Source: Parvularcula maris (GTDB lineage Bacteria; Pseudomonadota; Alphaproteobacteria; Caulobacterales; Parvularculaceae). From it: 64,000 bases of DNA. The DNA lies in NCBI RefSeq assembly GCF_024505085.1, contig NZ_JANIBC010000001.1, forward strand, positions 558,001 through 622,000. Reading direction: 5' to 3'. Both the position numbers and the translations under genes were made by a program. Positions 41,241-49,306 of the stretch are shown here, in pieces. A model generated the notes under the pieces. The model was not told where the DNA came from. It was given only the letters and a program-made list of their open reading frames with translations, and searched no databases. Position 1 is the stretch's first letter; every line of letters begins with the position of its first letter.

Positions 41241-42113
41241 ATGACGAGCCCCAAGGTCCAAGCCTTTTTCGATGAGGTCAGCCATACGATCAGCTATCTG
41301 GTCAGCGACCCCGAGACGAAGGTGGCAGCGGCTATCGACCCCGTGCTGGACTTCGACCTCGCCTCCGCCAGCATGTCGCAGAAGAGCGCAGAGCTGATCC
41401 TCTCTGCGGTAAAGGAAGAGGACCTGAAGCTGGCCTGGGTGCTGGAGACCCACGCCCATGCGGACCACCTGACGGCGGCGAAGTTTCTTGCCGAGCGCAC
41501 CGGCGCGAAGATCGCCATCGGCGCCGGGATCACCGAGGTGCAGACCGCTTTCGCTCCCGTCTTCGGGGTGGCATCGGAGGAGGCGGCGGCCACGGTGTTC
41601 GACAGGCTTTTGAAGGACGGCGAACGCCTGGCGATCGGTGGTCTCGAAGCGAAAGTCATCCATACGCCGGGGCACACCCCGGCCTGCGTCAGCTTCCTGA
41701 TCGGCGACGCGCTCTTTGTCGGCGATACGATCTTCATGCCCGACTTCGGTACGGCGCGCTCGGACTTCCCCGGCGGCGATGCGCGCACCCTCTACCGCTC
41801 CATCCAGCGGCTTCTCTCCCTACCGGGGGAGACGCGGGTGTTCGTCGGTCACGACTACCTTCCCGAGGGGAGGAAGGAGTTCGCTTGGGAGACCAGCGTG
41901 GCCGAGCAGCGCGCCTCGAACGTCCATGTCCGCGAAGGCACCACCGAGGAGGCGTTCGTCGCCATGCGCGAAGCGCGGGACGCGACGCTGACCCCGCCCA
42001 AGCTGATCCTGCCGTCGCTGCAGGTGAACATCAGGGGCGGGTCCCTACCCCAGCCCGAAGAGGACGGGCAGGTCTATCTCAAACTGCCCGTGAACGGCCT
42101 GAGGAACAGCTAG
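41241..42113 (+). CDS. Persulfide dioxygenase, MBL-fold (BLH/ETHE1-like)
   Basis: A 290-residue metallo-beta-lactamase-fold protein. HAHADH at 71-76 is the metal motif, HTPGHTPACVSF and FVGHDY give further ligands, and DTIFMPDFGTARSDFPGGD is characteristic of the beta-lactamase-like hydrolase of bigR operons and of ETHE1 proteins, which oxidise glutathione persulfide to sulfite using one Fe2+. Divergent from the sulfide sensor, sharing its operator. The stop overlaps coq7 by four bases in convergent orientation. Confidence 0.9.
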   Translation: MTSPKVQAFFDEVSHTISYLVSDPETKVAAAIDPVLDFDLASASMSQKSAELILSAVKEEDLKLAWVLETHAHADHLTAAKFLAERTGAKIAIGAGITEVQTAFAPVFGVASEEAAATVFDRLLKDGERLAIGGLEAKVIHTPGHTPACVSFLIGDALFVGDTIFMPDFGTARSDFPGGDARTLYRSIQRLLSLPGETRVFVGHDYLPEGRKEFAWETSVAEQRASNVHVREGTTEEAFVAMREARDATLTPPKLILPSLQVNIRGGSLPQPEEDGQVYLKLPVNGLRNS

Positions 42114-42667
42114 ACTTTCTCGCTCACCCTGATCGCCGCCCTGCATCCCGCTTCGATGACCCGGCGCAGTAGGCCGTAGCCGAAGGCCTCCTCGGCGCCC
42201 TCGGCGATGGCGGTATCGTGGTGGCCCAGCTCGTCCTCGCGGAACTCGGCGAAGGTGGCGCGTAGCTCGTCCTCGCCGGCGCCTTCGAGCTCGTCCACTT
42301 GGTCCTGATAATGACCCTCGATGACGCTCTCCACGGCAGTGGTGCAGGCCATGGCGGCTTTCTCGCCCATCAGCGCCGTGCCCGCGCCGAGGGCGAAGCC
42401 TGCTGCGTTCCACAGGGGTGCGAAGAGTGTGGGCCTGGCGCCGCGCTCGGTCAGGAGGCGGTCGAAGGCTTCCAGGTGCTTCTTCTCGCCGTCCTCCATC
42501 TCGGTGAGCAGCTCGGTCACGCGGCGCTTGTGAGGCAGGCGCTCGAAGACCGCTCGCTGGCCGCGATAGATCTGAACCGCGCCGTACTCGCCCGCATGGT
42601 CGACGCGCAGCATCGCCTCGGTCCTGGGCTTGGCCTGGAGGGGGAGGGCGGGGAGTTTGCTCGTCAT
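42110..42667 (-). CDS. coq7: Demethoxyubiquinone hydroxylase
   Basis: A 185-residue di-iron monooxygenase of ubiquinone synthesis that hydroxylates 2-octaprenyl-3-methyl-6-methoxy-1,4-benzoquinol. The ligand motifs are LRVDHAGEYGAVQIYRGQ (Glu), EDGEKKHLEAF (ExxH), ESVIEGHYQDQ and REDELGHHDTA (ExxH) in a four-helix bundle; the second repeat mirrors the first. Present mostly in alphaproteobacteria and mitochondria. Downstream of dsbB by 15 bases, so probably cotranscribed. Confidence 0.95.
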   Translation of the reverse strand: MTSKLPALPLQAKPRTEAMLRVDHAGEYGAVQIYRGQRAVFERLPHKRRVTELLTEMEDGEKKHLEAFDRLLTERGARPTLFAPLWNAAGFALGAGTALMGEKAAMACTTAVESVIEGHYQDQVDELEGAGEDELRATFAEFREDELGHHDTAIAEGAEEAFGYGLLRRVIEAGCRAAIRVSEKV

Positions 42668-42682
42668 GTCGGCCCCTTTGGG

Positions 42683-43258
42683 TCAGTCGGCAGTCAGCAC
42701 GCCGCCGACCCTGTCGTCGCGGAGCTCTCTGGCGGCTCTCGCACAGGACATGCCCGCGAGAAGCGTCAGCGCGAGGGAGATCAGCGCGTTGTAGCCTGCC
42801 ATGGAGACCCCCAGCAACCGCCATGCCGCCTCGTTACAGGGCGGGCCATCGCTGCTCGGCCCATCGAGGTTCTCGAACAAGGCGCCGTCGCGCAGGAGGT
42901 CCAGGTCCACGTTCTCCGGAGAGGCGGCGCAGGTGTCGGGGCCTGGCCAGAACTTCCACTCCACCCCTGCGTGGTAGCTCGCGAGGATGGCGCTGAAGGC
43001 GTAGATGAGAACCAGCGCGCCGAGGGCGGCGGCGCTGACGCGGAACTCGTTCTTCCGCCACAAAATGAAGGGGACCGCGATCAGGCTGAGGGCCAGCGCG
43101 GCCCAGTGGGCCTCGCGCTGGTCGAGGCAGAGAAGGCAGGGCGCCATGCCGCCCACATGCTCGAACAGATGGGCGCCCGCGAGAAGCGCACCGCTCCCCA
43201 CCGCGCAGATCACCAGCGCGTTCTGCGGCTCAGCCAGGCTATCGAGACGGGTTACCAT
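42683..43258 (-). CDS. dsbB: Disulfide bond formation protein B
   Basis: A 191-residue four-helix inner-membrane protein that reoxidises DsbA and passes electrons to ubiquinone. The redox pair Cys41-Leu-Leu-Cys44 follows APCLLCLDQREAHW, the conserved quinone-interacting arginine region; the second pair Cys110 and Cys141 lies in the large periplasmic loop. The C-terminal helix ends in a charged tail. Paired with coq7, the quinone biosynthesis gene. Confidence 0.92.
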   Translation of the reverse strand: MVTRLDSLAEPQNALVICAVGSGALLAGAHLFEHVGGMAPCLLCLDQREAHWAALALSLIAVPFILWRKNEFRVSAAALGALVLIYAFSAILASYHAGVEWKFWPGPDTCAASPENVDLDLLRDGALFENLDGPSSDGPPCNEAAWRLLGVSMAGYNALISLALTLLAGMSCARAARELRDDRVGGVLTAD

Positions 43259-43347
43259 ACGATTTGATGCCTAAAACGCCTTCGCCGCCACACGCTAGGC
43301 CTGCGATCCGCACAGCGCCGGTGTGTCGCAGGGGCGGAGGTGGTGGG

Positions 43348-43998
43348 TTAGGATGACAGTCGGGTTAGGAGGAAGTCCTTGGCGGCGCTGATGGCTTCGG
43401 CTCCGAAGAAGACGAGGAGGAAGACCCAGACGAGGCCGATCGCCAGGCCCAAGAGCACCAGAAGGCCGTCCCGCTCCAGAAGGCCGACGGCTGCGATGCC
43501 GACGCCGATGCCGGGGGTCGTGTTGGTGAGCGGGAAGGGGAGAAGGATCGACCCGGCAGGGATCAGCATCAGCGCGCCGACGATCCTGGCGCCGACCCCG
43601 TCGGTGAGGGCGGTCAGGCGAGGCGCCGTCAGCTTCTCCAGAATACCGAGGGTGCTGTGGGCGCGGCGCACCACGGTCTTAAGGCCGCCGACCGCCACCT
43701 TCCGGCGACCGAGGGTATCGGGAAGCCAGGGATGCTCCCGCCCCATGGCGAGCTGCGCGGCGAGGGCCAGCATGGGCAGCGCAACGATCTGGGGGATACC
43801 GTAGAGGAAGGGCACGGCGCAGGGCAGGGCGAGAATGAGGATGCCGAGGCCGAAGGCGCGCTCGTCCAAGGCGTCGATCAGCTCGGCCAGAGTGATGGAT
43901 TTCTCCCTGGCGCTCGCGGCCTCGTCCGGCGCGAAGCGCTCGAGGAAGTCGCCGAGAAGGACGGTGACGCTGGGGGCGGTATCGGACGTGGAACTCAT
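43348..43998 (-). CDS. exoD: Exopolysaccharide synthesis protein ExoD
   Basis: A 216-residue membrane protein of the ExoD family. The conserved segment ITLAELIDALDERAFGLGILILALPCAVPFLYGIPQIVALPMLALAAQLAMGREHPWLP is intact, followed by a helix-rich second half with two or three membrane spans. ExoD mutants of Sinorhizobium meliloti have altered exopolysaccharide and alkali sensitivity; the biochemical role is unknown. No other exopolysaccharide gene is adjacent. Confidence 0.9.
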   Translation of the reverse strand: MSSTSDTAPSVTVLLGDFLERFAPDEAASAREKSITLAELIDALDERAFGLGILILALPCAVPFLYGIPQIVALPMLALAAQLAMGREHPWLPDTLGRRKVAVGGLKTVVRRAHSTLGILEKLTAPRLTALTDGVGARIVGALMLIPAGSILLPFPLTNTTPGIGVGIAAVGLLERDGLLVLLGLAIGLVWVFLLVFFGAEAISAAKDFLLTRLSS

Positions 43999-44272
43999 AC
44001 GGGCGGACCCTCCCTGACAATCACCAACGCGGCGTTAGCGGTGCTGATGGGATGGGGAAAGGTACTGATTGGTGAGGGGTGGGTCTGGTTGAGGGGGTAG
44101 AGTGGAAGCAGAGGTGCTAGCGGACAGTCCCCCTCCGCCCTTCGGGCACCTCCCCCTGGGAGGGGGAGGGAGAGCGCCTAACTGCAACCCCTTCGAAGCT
44201 CGACGGCGGAACGGGAAGGCACTCGACCGGGTGCCCGGCGCCCCTGCGCCACTGCCGTGGCCTTCTGCGCTT

Positions 44273-44299
44273 ACATTTGGTCCCCCGGACCAAATGTTT
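44273..44299. terminator. Distal hairpin with GGTCC core
   Basis: ACATTTGGTCC (44273-44283) pairs perfectly with GGACCAAATGT (44287-44297) around CCC, followed on the plus strand by further T. It shares the GGTCCCCCGGACC core with the hairpin at 44426-44448. It may be a second terminator behind tRNA-Leu(CAA) or end plus-strand read-through. Confidence 0.55.
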
Positions 44300-44425
44300 T
44301 GCCTGACGGCAAACCAGCTACGAAGCCCCATCGGAGGCGCTACGCGCCGGGAGATTAAAGGAAATCCATTCTCGACCAAACCAACGGTCATGCTGGATAG
44401 CTGCTGCCGCAGCATTCTCGACCTG

Positions 44426-44448
44426 AAAAAGGTCCCCCGGACCTTTTT
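44426..44448 (-). terminator. Rho-independent terminator of tRNA-Leu(CAA)
   Basis: AAAAAGGTCC, CCC, GGACCTTTTT: a perfect ten-base stem flanked by A5 and T5, so it can terminate in both directions. On the minus strand it lies 27 bases after the tRNA CCA end. Confidence 0.8.
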
Positions 44449-44475
44449 CTTTCGCTGCGCGAAACCTGTCGAGAA

Positions 44476-44562
44476 TGGTACGGGTGGTCGGGCTCGAACC
44501 GACACTCTGTCTCCAGAACCGGATTTTGAATCCGGCGCGTCTACCAATTCCGCCACACCCGC
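44476..44562 (-). tRNA. tRNA-Leu(CAA)
   Basis: On the minus strand GCGGGTG pairs with CACCCGT (a G-U first pair), followed by A and encoded CCA. The anticodon stem CCGGA...TCCGG encloses TTCAAAA, anticodon CAA, reading leucine UUG. The D-arm reads GGCGGAATTGGTAGACGC, the long variable arm TTCTGGAGACAGA, and the T-arm GTCGGTTCGAGCCCGAC. This is a complete class II tRNA. Confidence 0.95.
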
Positions 44563-44677
44563 GTGGGAAGCGGCGACCATAAAGGCGCCGCCCTCTTTGT
44601 CCAGCGCCTCCGGCGAACCTTCTCCCCCCTCGGCCCATTCCCTAGATCAAGAGGAAACGCCGAACCAAGGAGCAGGC

Positions 44678-44887
44678 ATGGCCGATCAAGAGAACCCCAG
44701 CGCCCCCCAACTCGACAAGGCCGCGCTCAGGCGCATCATTGAGGCGACGGTCTCGGCGGCGGGGGAGCCCGACCCGTCGGTGCTGCCGCATATGATTCGC
44801 CAGCGTCTTGAGGGGCAGGCGACCGGCGATCTCGATGTGGACGCCTATATCGAAGAGGTCATGCGCGACATAAAGCGTTCGGGCTAA
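44678..44887 (+). CDS. Small acidic protein of unknown function (69 residues)
   Basis: The ATG at 44678 follows AAGGAG (44667-44672) with five-base spacing, a strong signal; the frame is open upstream only by accident through the tRNA region. The protein is soluble and helical, with LDKAALRRIIEATVSAAGEPDPSVLPHMIRQRLEG and VDAYIEEVMRDIKRSG. I do not recognise a family. It is 43 bases before the M23 peptidase frame. Confidence 0.7.
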   Translation: MADQENPSAPQLDKAALRRIIEATVSAAGEPDPSVLPHMIRQRLEGQATGDLDVDAYIEEVMRDIKRSG

Positions 44888-44930
44888 ACCGCCCGAACGC
44901 CGCAAGGCTTTCTCAATCGTATCCGCCTCG

Positions 44931-46280
44931 GTGCTTGAGGCGCTGCCGGTCTGGCGGCACAATCGCGCCGTGGGACAACGACAGGGCCTTTTCCGTCTAC
45001 TACTGATCGCGGCTGCCCTCGGTTTCGGCCCGGCGGCCGCGCAGAACGGCGTGGACACGCTGCGCTGGAGCGGCGGCAAGACCCTCTCCGAAGACAGCCG
45101 CTTCTCGGAGGTCAGGGCGTTTCGCGAGCGCGGGCGCTACGTCTCCGAGCCGGTGATCGAGGGGGAGGCGCTGCCTGAACTGCTTGTCCGCCTAGGCCTT
45201 CCGGCCAGCGAAGCGGAAGCGGCCAGCGCCGCCTTCTTCGCCGAGGCGGGTATCGAAGCGCTGCCCGAGGGCAGCTCGGTCAGGCTGCGCTTTTTGGAGA
45301 GCCAGGCCACTTTGTTCCAGCGGGCTTCGGGCCGCTACCCCCGCGCGCTGAAGGCGATGGAGGTCCTCGTCGGTGATGACCGCCTCGTGCAGGTCGTGCG
45401 CTCGGCGGAGGGCTTCGAGACCCGCACCGACCCCGTGGAGCTCGAGACCCGCTTCGTCGCCGCCGCCGGTGAGATCGACCGCTCGCTGTTCTCGGCGTCC
45501 GCGGCGGCGGGCGTGCCGCGGGACGTGATGATCCGCTTCGCCGACGTGTTCGCCTTCGATGTCGACTTCGCCCGCGAGATCTTCCGCGGCGACCGCTTCG
45601 AGATCGTCTACGAGGTGCAGATGAACGCCGCCGGCGAGGAGGTCGGCATCGGCGAGATCGTCTTCGCGGGCCTCACCTGGAAGGGCGGCGCGCGGACCAA
45701 GGGGTACTACCGGCACCTAGCCGAGGGTGCCGACGAAGCCTCCTACTACGACGCTGCGGGCCGCGACCCGCGCACCCTTCTCATGAAGACCCCGATCAAC
45801 GGCGCGCGCGTGACCTCGCGCTTCGGCAGGCGCAGGCACCCCGTGCTCGGCTACGACAAGGGTCACAAGGGCGTCGATTTCGGTGCTCCGCGCGGCACGC
45901 CGATCCTGGCGGCGGGCGACGGCACGGTGAAGCTGGCGGGCCCGCGCGGCACCTTCGGCAACTATATCCGGCTAGAGCATGCGGGCGGCTACGAGACCGC
46001 CTATGCCCACCTCCAAGGTTTCGCGAAGGGCATCGTATCCGGCAAGCGCGTGCGCCAGGGCGAGGTGATCGGCTATGTCGGCACCACCGGGCGCTCCACC
46101 GGGCCGCACCTTCACTACGAGGTGCTGGCGGGCGGGGTCCATCAGAACCCGGAGACCATCAAGGTGGCCGTCGGCGAGACCCTGACGGCCGAGGCGCTGG
46201 AGCTCTTCGCCGCGCGCAAGAGCGAGCTGAACAGCCTGCGCACCACACCCTTCGCGATCGTCGAGGCGACACTTCCTTAA
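44931..46280 (+). CDS. M23 family metallopeptidase (murein endopeptidase)
   Basis: A 449-residue exported peptidoglycan hydrolase. A signal segment LFRLLLIAAALGFGPAAA is followed by a mixed region (residues about 40-270) and an M23 LytM domain (about 285-400) with an intact zinc site: HKGVDFGAP (His and Asp), YAHLQG and GPHLHYEV. It resembles MepM/YebA-type DD-endopeptidases. The start is uncertain: GTG at 44931 gives the longest frame, GTG at 44970 a more typical signal peptide, and neither has a clear ribosome-binding site. Unlike the LytM protein at 19419, this one should be catalytic. Confidence 0.88.
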   Translation: MLEALPVWRHNRAVGQRQGLFRLLLIAAALGFGPAAAQNGVDTLRWSGGKTLSEDSRFSEVRAFRERGRYVSEPVIEGEALPELLVRLGLPASEAEAASAAFFAEAGIEALPEGSSVRLRFLESQATLFQRASGRYPRALKAMEVLVGDDRLVQVVRSAEGFETRTDPVELETRFVAAAGEIDRSLFSASAAAGVPRDVMIRFADVFAFDVDFAREIFRGDRFEIVYEVQMNAAGEEVGIGEIVFAGLTWKGGARTKGYYRHLAEGADEASYYDAAGRDPRTLLMKTPINGARVTSRFGRRRHPVLGYDKGHKGVDFGAPRGTPILAAGDGTVKLAGPRGTFGNYIRLEHAGGYETAYAHLQGFAKGIVSGKRVRQGEVIGYVGTTGRSTGPHLHYEVLAGGVHQNPETIKVAVGETLTAEALELFAARKSELNSLRTTPFAIVEATLP

Positions 46281-46340
46281 GGCGAAGAGCTCTGGCATAG
46301 CTCGCCTCTTCCGAAGCCCCTCGCAAGGCGGAGACCATCT

Positions 46341-46955
46341 ATGCCCAACTCGTCCGACGTCCAGTTCGCCTCGCTGCTGGCCTCCCGCCTCTGCCACGAC
46401 CTCATCAACCCGGCAGGCGCGCTGAACACCGGGCTGGATGTGCTGTCGACGGAGAAGGACGGCGAGATGCGCCAGCACGCCGAGGCGCTGGTCAGCGATT
46501 CGACGGCCAGGCTCCTCGCCATCATCGACTATGCGCGCACGGCCTACGGCGCCTCGGGGGGCTCCGAAGGAGAGCTGAGCACCGAAGAGATCGGGCGCCT
46601 GGCGCAGGCGCTCTACAAGCATTTGAAGCCAGAGCTTCAGTGGCAGATCGGAACGCCCGCGCTGCCGAAGCTCGAGGGAAGGGCGCTGATGAACCTTCTT
46701 CTTGTCTGTGAGCGGATGGTGCCGAGGAACGGCTCCACGGTTTTGGTGGAGGGAAACTCGGGAAGCCTCACCATCACCGCCTCCGGCCCCCGCGCGCGGA
46801 TGCCTGAGGATCTGGCGGCTGCGTTTGCGGGCGAGGACCAGGCAATGGAGCCCAAGGTGATGCCGGCGATCCTGGCGCAGAAGCTGGCGGTTGATGCGGG
46901 CCGAAGCATCACGACCGAAGTGGGTGAGGAAGTTGTGGTGATACGGCTGGGTTAG
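46341..46955 (+). CDS. chpT: Histidine phosphotransferase ChpT
   Basis: A 204-residue protein of the ChpT/DUF2328 type, which relays phosphate from the hybrid kinase CckA to CtrA and CpdR in the alphaproteobacterial cell-cycle pathway. The phosphorylated His19 lies in SRLCHDLINPAGALNTGL, the family signature. The C-terminal part has a degenerate Bergerat-like fold without ATP motifs. ctrA and cckA are not in the window. It is followed by a composite palindromic repeat and then a receiver gene. Confidence 0.9.
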   Translation: MPNSSDVQFASLLASRLCHDLINPAGALNTGLDVLSTEKDGEMRQHAEALVSDSTARLLAIIDYARTAYGASGGSEGELSTEEIGRLAQALYKHLKPELQWQIGTPALPKLEGRALMNLLLVCERMVPRNGSTVLVEGNSGSLTITASGPRARMPEDLAAAFAGEDQAMEPKVMPAILAQKLAVDAGRSITTEVGEEVVVIRLG

Positions 46956-46964
46956 GGCGCGGCC

Positions 46965-47110
46965 CACCTCTTCCGCCCGCGGGAGAGGTCGAAATCTATC
47001 TGATTTCGGGTGAGGGGATCGGCGAAGCCGTGGTGATCCAGATGACGATCAGCGTCGCGCTCCGAAGTCCCCCTCACCCTCGGTCCCTCTCCCCGGAGGG
47101 GAGAGGGAGG
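46965..47110. repeat. Composite palindromic repeat (best copy 2)
   Basis: The same order of parts as at 16791-16931: CCTCTTCCGCCCGCGGGAGAGG, GAAATCTATCTGATTTC, GGTGAGGGGATCGGCGAAGCCG, a variable core, CCCTCACC, CTCGGTCCCTCTCCCC and GGGGAGAGGG. GGTGAGGG and CCCTCACC pair across the core. It lies between chpT and the receiver gene, in the chpT 3' untranslated region. Confidence 0.75.
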
Positions 47111-47190
47111 CGGTACAATTGCCCTCGCTATATTAAGCGACCAAAAAGCCTGTTCCTGCTAAGGCCTCCATCGGAAGCGGGTGAGCGATC

Positions 47191-47565
47191 ATGGGCAAAG
47201 CGTGGGTTCTGGAAGATTCCGAACGGGTGACCGAGGTCATCATCGAGCTGCTGGCATCTTTCGGCATCGACGCGGCGCCCGCCCCGAGCCTCGTGAAGCT
47301 GTCTTCGGCGATTAAAAGAGGCGACATCCTCTTCCTCGATTGGGACCTGCCCGGAATGGGCGCCCTCGACGCGCTTACCGCTTTGGCCACCATTCCGAGT
47401 ACGGAGCGGCCCCACATCGTGCTGATGGCCGCCGAGAACGAACCCTCGAAATTTGTCCTCGCCAAAGCGGCGGGCGCCAGTTTCTACATGCTCAAACCGT
47501 TCGACCGGACGGACATGGCAGATGTGCTGAAGCGCTGCGGCGTCGAGGTGGAAGAAGCCGCCTAG
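47191..47565 (+). CDS. Stand-alone response regulator receiver next to chpT
   Basis: A 124-residue single receiver domain with acidic residues Glu8-Asp9, phosphoacceptor Asp50 (LFLDWDLPGMG) and Lys102 (MLKPF). The usual Thr/Ser switch residue is Ala80 (LMAAENE), so signalling may be altered. No output domain. Location behind chpT suggests, but does not prove, that it is a ChpT or CckA partner. It converges on pncC with a four-base overlap. Confidence 0.85.
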   Translation: MGKAWVLEDSERVTEVIIELLASFGIDAAPAPSLVKLSSAIKRGDILFLDWDLPGMGALDALTALATIPSTERPHIVLMAAENEPSKFVLAKAAGASFYMLKPFDRTDMADVLKRCGVEVEEAA

Positions 47566-48044
47566 ACCGCGGCCAGCAGCATCCGCAAAGCCTGCCGCTG
47601 GGTCAGTATACGCACAAAATCCCTGCCGCCCTGGGGGAAGACTCGGCGCTCGACCCTGACCCCTTCCGGCGTCGCCAGGCCGAACCAGACGAGGCCGACA
47701 GGCTTGTCGGCACTGCCGCCCCCCGGCCCCGCAATGCCGGTGACCGAGACGGCGAGATCGGCGCCCGAGCGGGCCTTCGCGCCCTCGGCCATCAGCGCCG
47801 CGACCTCGCCGCTGACCGCGCCATGCTTCACGAGGATGTCTTCGGGTACGCCCAGCGCCCTGGTCTTGGCTTCGTTGGCATAGGTGACGAAGCCCTCGCC
47901 GAACACGGATGACGATCCGCTGACGGAGGTAATGGCGGCAGCAATGAGCCCGCCCGTGCAGCTCTCCGCGGTGCTGACCATCAGCACCTCCTCCGTACAC
48001 TGGCGGACCAGCTCCTCTGCCAGACGAAGCGCCGTATTATCCAT
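47562..48044 (-). CDS. pncC: Nicotinamide-nucleotide amidase (CinA C-terminal domain)
   Basis: A 160-residue amidase that converts NMN to nicotinate mononucleotide, recycling NAD. VSTAESCTGGLIAAAITSVSGSSSVFGEGFVTYANEAKTRALGV contains the catalytic Ser in TAESCTGG, and VTGIAGPGGGSADKPVGLVW is the second signature. The ATG at 48044 overlaps the ispDF stop by eight bases; an upstream frame to 48110 adds non-homologous residues. The MoaB-like half of CinA is separate, at 32149-32919. Confidence 0.92.
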   Translation of the reverse strand: MDNTALRLAEELVRQCTEEVLMVSTAESCTGGLIAAAITSVSGSSSVFGEGFVTYANEAKTRALGVPEDILVKHGAVSGEVAALMAEGAKARSGADLAVSVTGIAGPGGGSADKPVGLVWFGLATPEGVRVERRVFPQGGRDFVRILTQRQALRMLLAAV

Positions 48045-49200
48045 GGCTCGGCAGCTTGATGGTAGCGATGGCCTGGGCCGCGATGCCCTCGCGCCTGCCG
48101 GTGAAGCCAAGGGCCTCCGTAGTGGTCGCCTTGACGGAGACGCGGGAGAGGTCCGTGCCCATGATCTCGGCGAGCACGCCGCGCATGGTCTCGCGATGGG
48201 GACCGACCTTGGGGGCCTCGCAGATGATGGTGACGTCGCAGTGGACGATCCGCCCGCAGCGCTTCTTCACGAGGTCCGCCGCGTGGCGGAGGAAAACGTC
48301 GGAAGGAGCCCCGCGCCACTGCTCATCCGAGGGCGGAAAGTGCTGGCCGATATCCCCCTCGCAGAGCGCTCCGTAGATGGCGTCGGTTAGCGCGTGCATC
48401 CCCACATCGGCATCGGAGTGGCCCTTCAGCTTGTGCGTATGCGGAACCATGACGCCGCAGAGGGTGACGTGGTCCCCCTCCTCGAAGGCGTGCACGTCGA
48501 AGCCGGAGCCGGTGCGGGTTTCCATGGGAGCTCCCAGAAGCTTTTCGGCGAGGGCGAAGTCCTCGGGCCGGGTGATCTTGAGGTTGGTGGTCTCGTCCTC
48601 GACCAGGGCGACGCCGTGCCCAGCGGCTTCGGCCAGCGAGGCGTCGTCAGTCATGTCGTCCCTGTCCGCAAAGCGCTCATGCAGCTCACGGATCAGCTCG
48701 AAGCGAAACGCCTGCGGCGTCTGCGCCCGCCACAGGCCGGCTCGCGGCACGGTCTCCTCAGCGAGCCCCTTCGCGCCCTCGCGCTTCAGCGTGTCGGACA
48801 GGGGCAGGGCCGCGAGGGCCGCGCCGTTCTTCCGCGCCTCCGCGACGCATCGTGAGATTGTTGCGGCACTGACGAAGGGCCTGGCAGCATCGTGGATCAG
48901 GACTATCTCCGGTTCAGAAGAGGCAAGCGCCTGCAAACCTAGACGCACCGACACCTGCCGCTCCGCGCCGCCCGGAACGGGGGGCAGGGCTTTAGTGATT
49001 CCCGTCGCCGACCGGGCATAGAGCTCGTCCGCGCCCTCGCCGATGACCACCTGGATGCGGTCCACTTCCGCGTGCTCCTCGAACGCCCGCAGCGTCCGCC
49101 GCAGCACGGGTTCACCGCCGAGAAGCTGGTACTGCTTGGGCAGCTCGCCCCCGGCCCGAAGGCCTTTTCCGGCGGCAACGATGAGGACGGCGACAGACAT
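48037..49200 (-). CDS. ispDF: Bifunctional IspD-IspF of the MEP isoprenoid pathway
   Basis: A 387-residue fusion. Residues 1 to about 225 are 2-C-methyl-D-erythritol 4-phosphate cytidylyltransferase: VLIVAAGKGLRAGGELPKQY is the CTP-binding start, and VLIHDAARPF and DDASLAEAAG follow. Residues about 228-387 are MEcDP synthase: GSGFDVHAFEEG, LKGHSDADVGMHALTDAI and KATTTEALGFTGRREGIAA. The fusion is typical of alphaproteobacteria. I chose the ATG at 49200 because the VAVLIVAAGKG motif follows at once. Confidence 0.94.
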   Translation of the reverse strand: MSVAVLIVAAGKGLRAGGELPKQYQLLGGEPVLRRTLRAFEEHAEVDRIQVVIGEGADELYARSATGITKALPPVPGGAERQVSVRLGLQALASSEPEIVLIHDAARPFVSAATISRCVAEARKNGAALAALPLSDTLKREGAKGLAEETVPRAGLWRAQTPQAFRFELIRELHERFADRDDMTDDASLAEAAGHGVALVEDETTNLKITRPEDFALAEKLLGAPMETRTGSGFDVHAFEEGDHVTLCGVMVPHTHKLKGHSDADVGMHALTDAIYGALCEGDIGQHFPPSDEQWRGAPSDVFLRHAADLVKKRCGRIVHCDVTIICEAPKVGPHRETMRGVLAEIMGTDLSRVSVKATTTEALGFTGRREGIAAQAIATIKLPSHG

Positions 49201-49274
49201 GGGCGCGCTTCTGACAAAGGCCCCCCGGCCCCACAAGGGCATAAGACTCCACGAGCGGTGCAAACTGGGCTAGG

Positions 49275-49289
49275 TTAACCCCGAGTTAC
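49275..49289 (+). promoter_or_regulatory. CtrA-like box before the OmpA-like gene
   Basis: TTAA at 49275-49278, seven bases, TTAC at 49286-49289: seven of eight consensus positions of a CtrA box, ending 17 bases before the ATG at 49307. The site so close to the start would allow repression. Function is inferred only. Confidence 0.4.
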
Positions 49290-49306
49290 CAAGGGAAGCC
49301 TCTGTC

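Larger units (their letters stand above)
43999..44475. repeat. 477-bp gene-free region with repeats and terminators
   Basis: No gene is evident. CCCTCCGCCCTTCGGGCACC (44134-44153) belongs to a 27-base block (44131-44157) identical to a segment near 31257-31280 in reverse orientation and is followed by the palindrome CTCCCCCTGGGAGGGGGAG. Two terminator-like hairpins lie at 44273-44299 and 44426-44448. CATTCTCGACC occurs at 44367-44377 and 44413-44423 and its complement GTCGAGAATG at 44468-44477, overlapping the end of the tRNA gene. Confidence 0.7.

Noticed and set aside
44102-44677. Upstream extension of the 69-residue protein frame through the tRNA-Leu region
   Set aside because: It would translate a repeat and a tRNA gene; AAGGAG points to the ATG at 44678.
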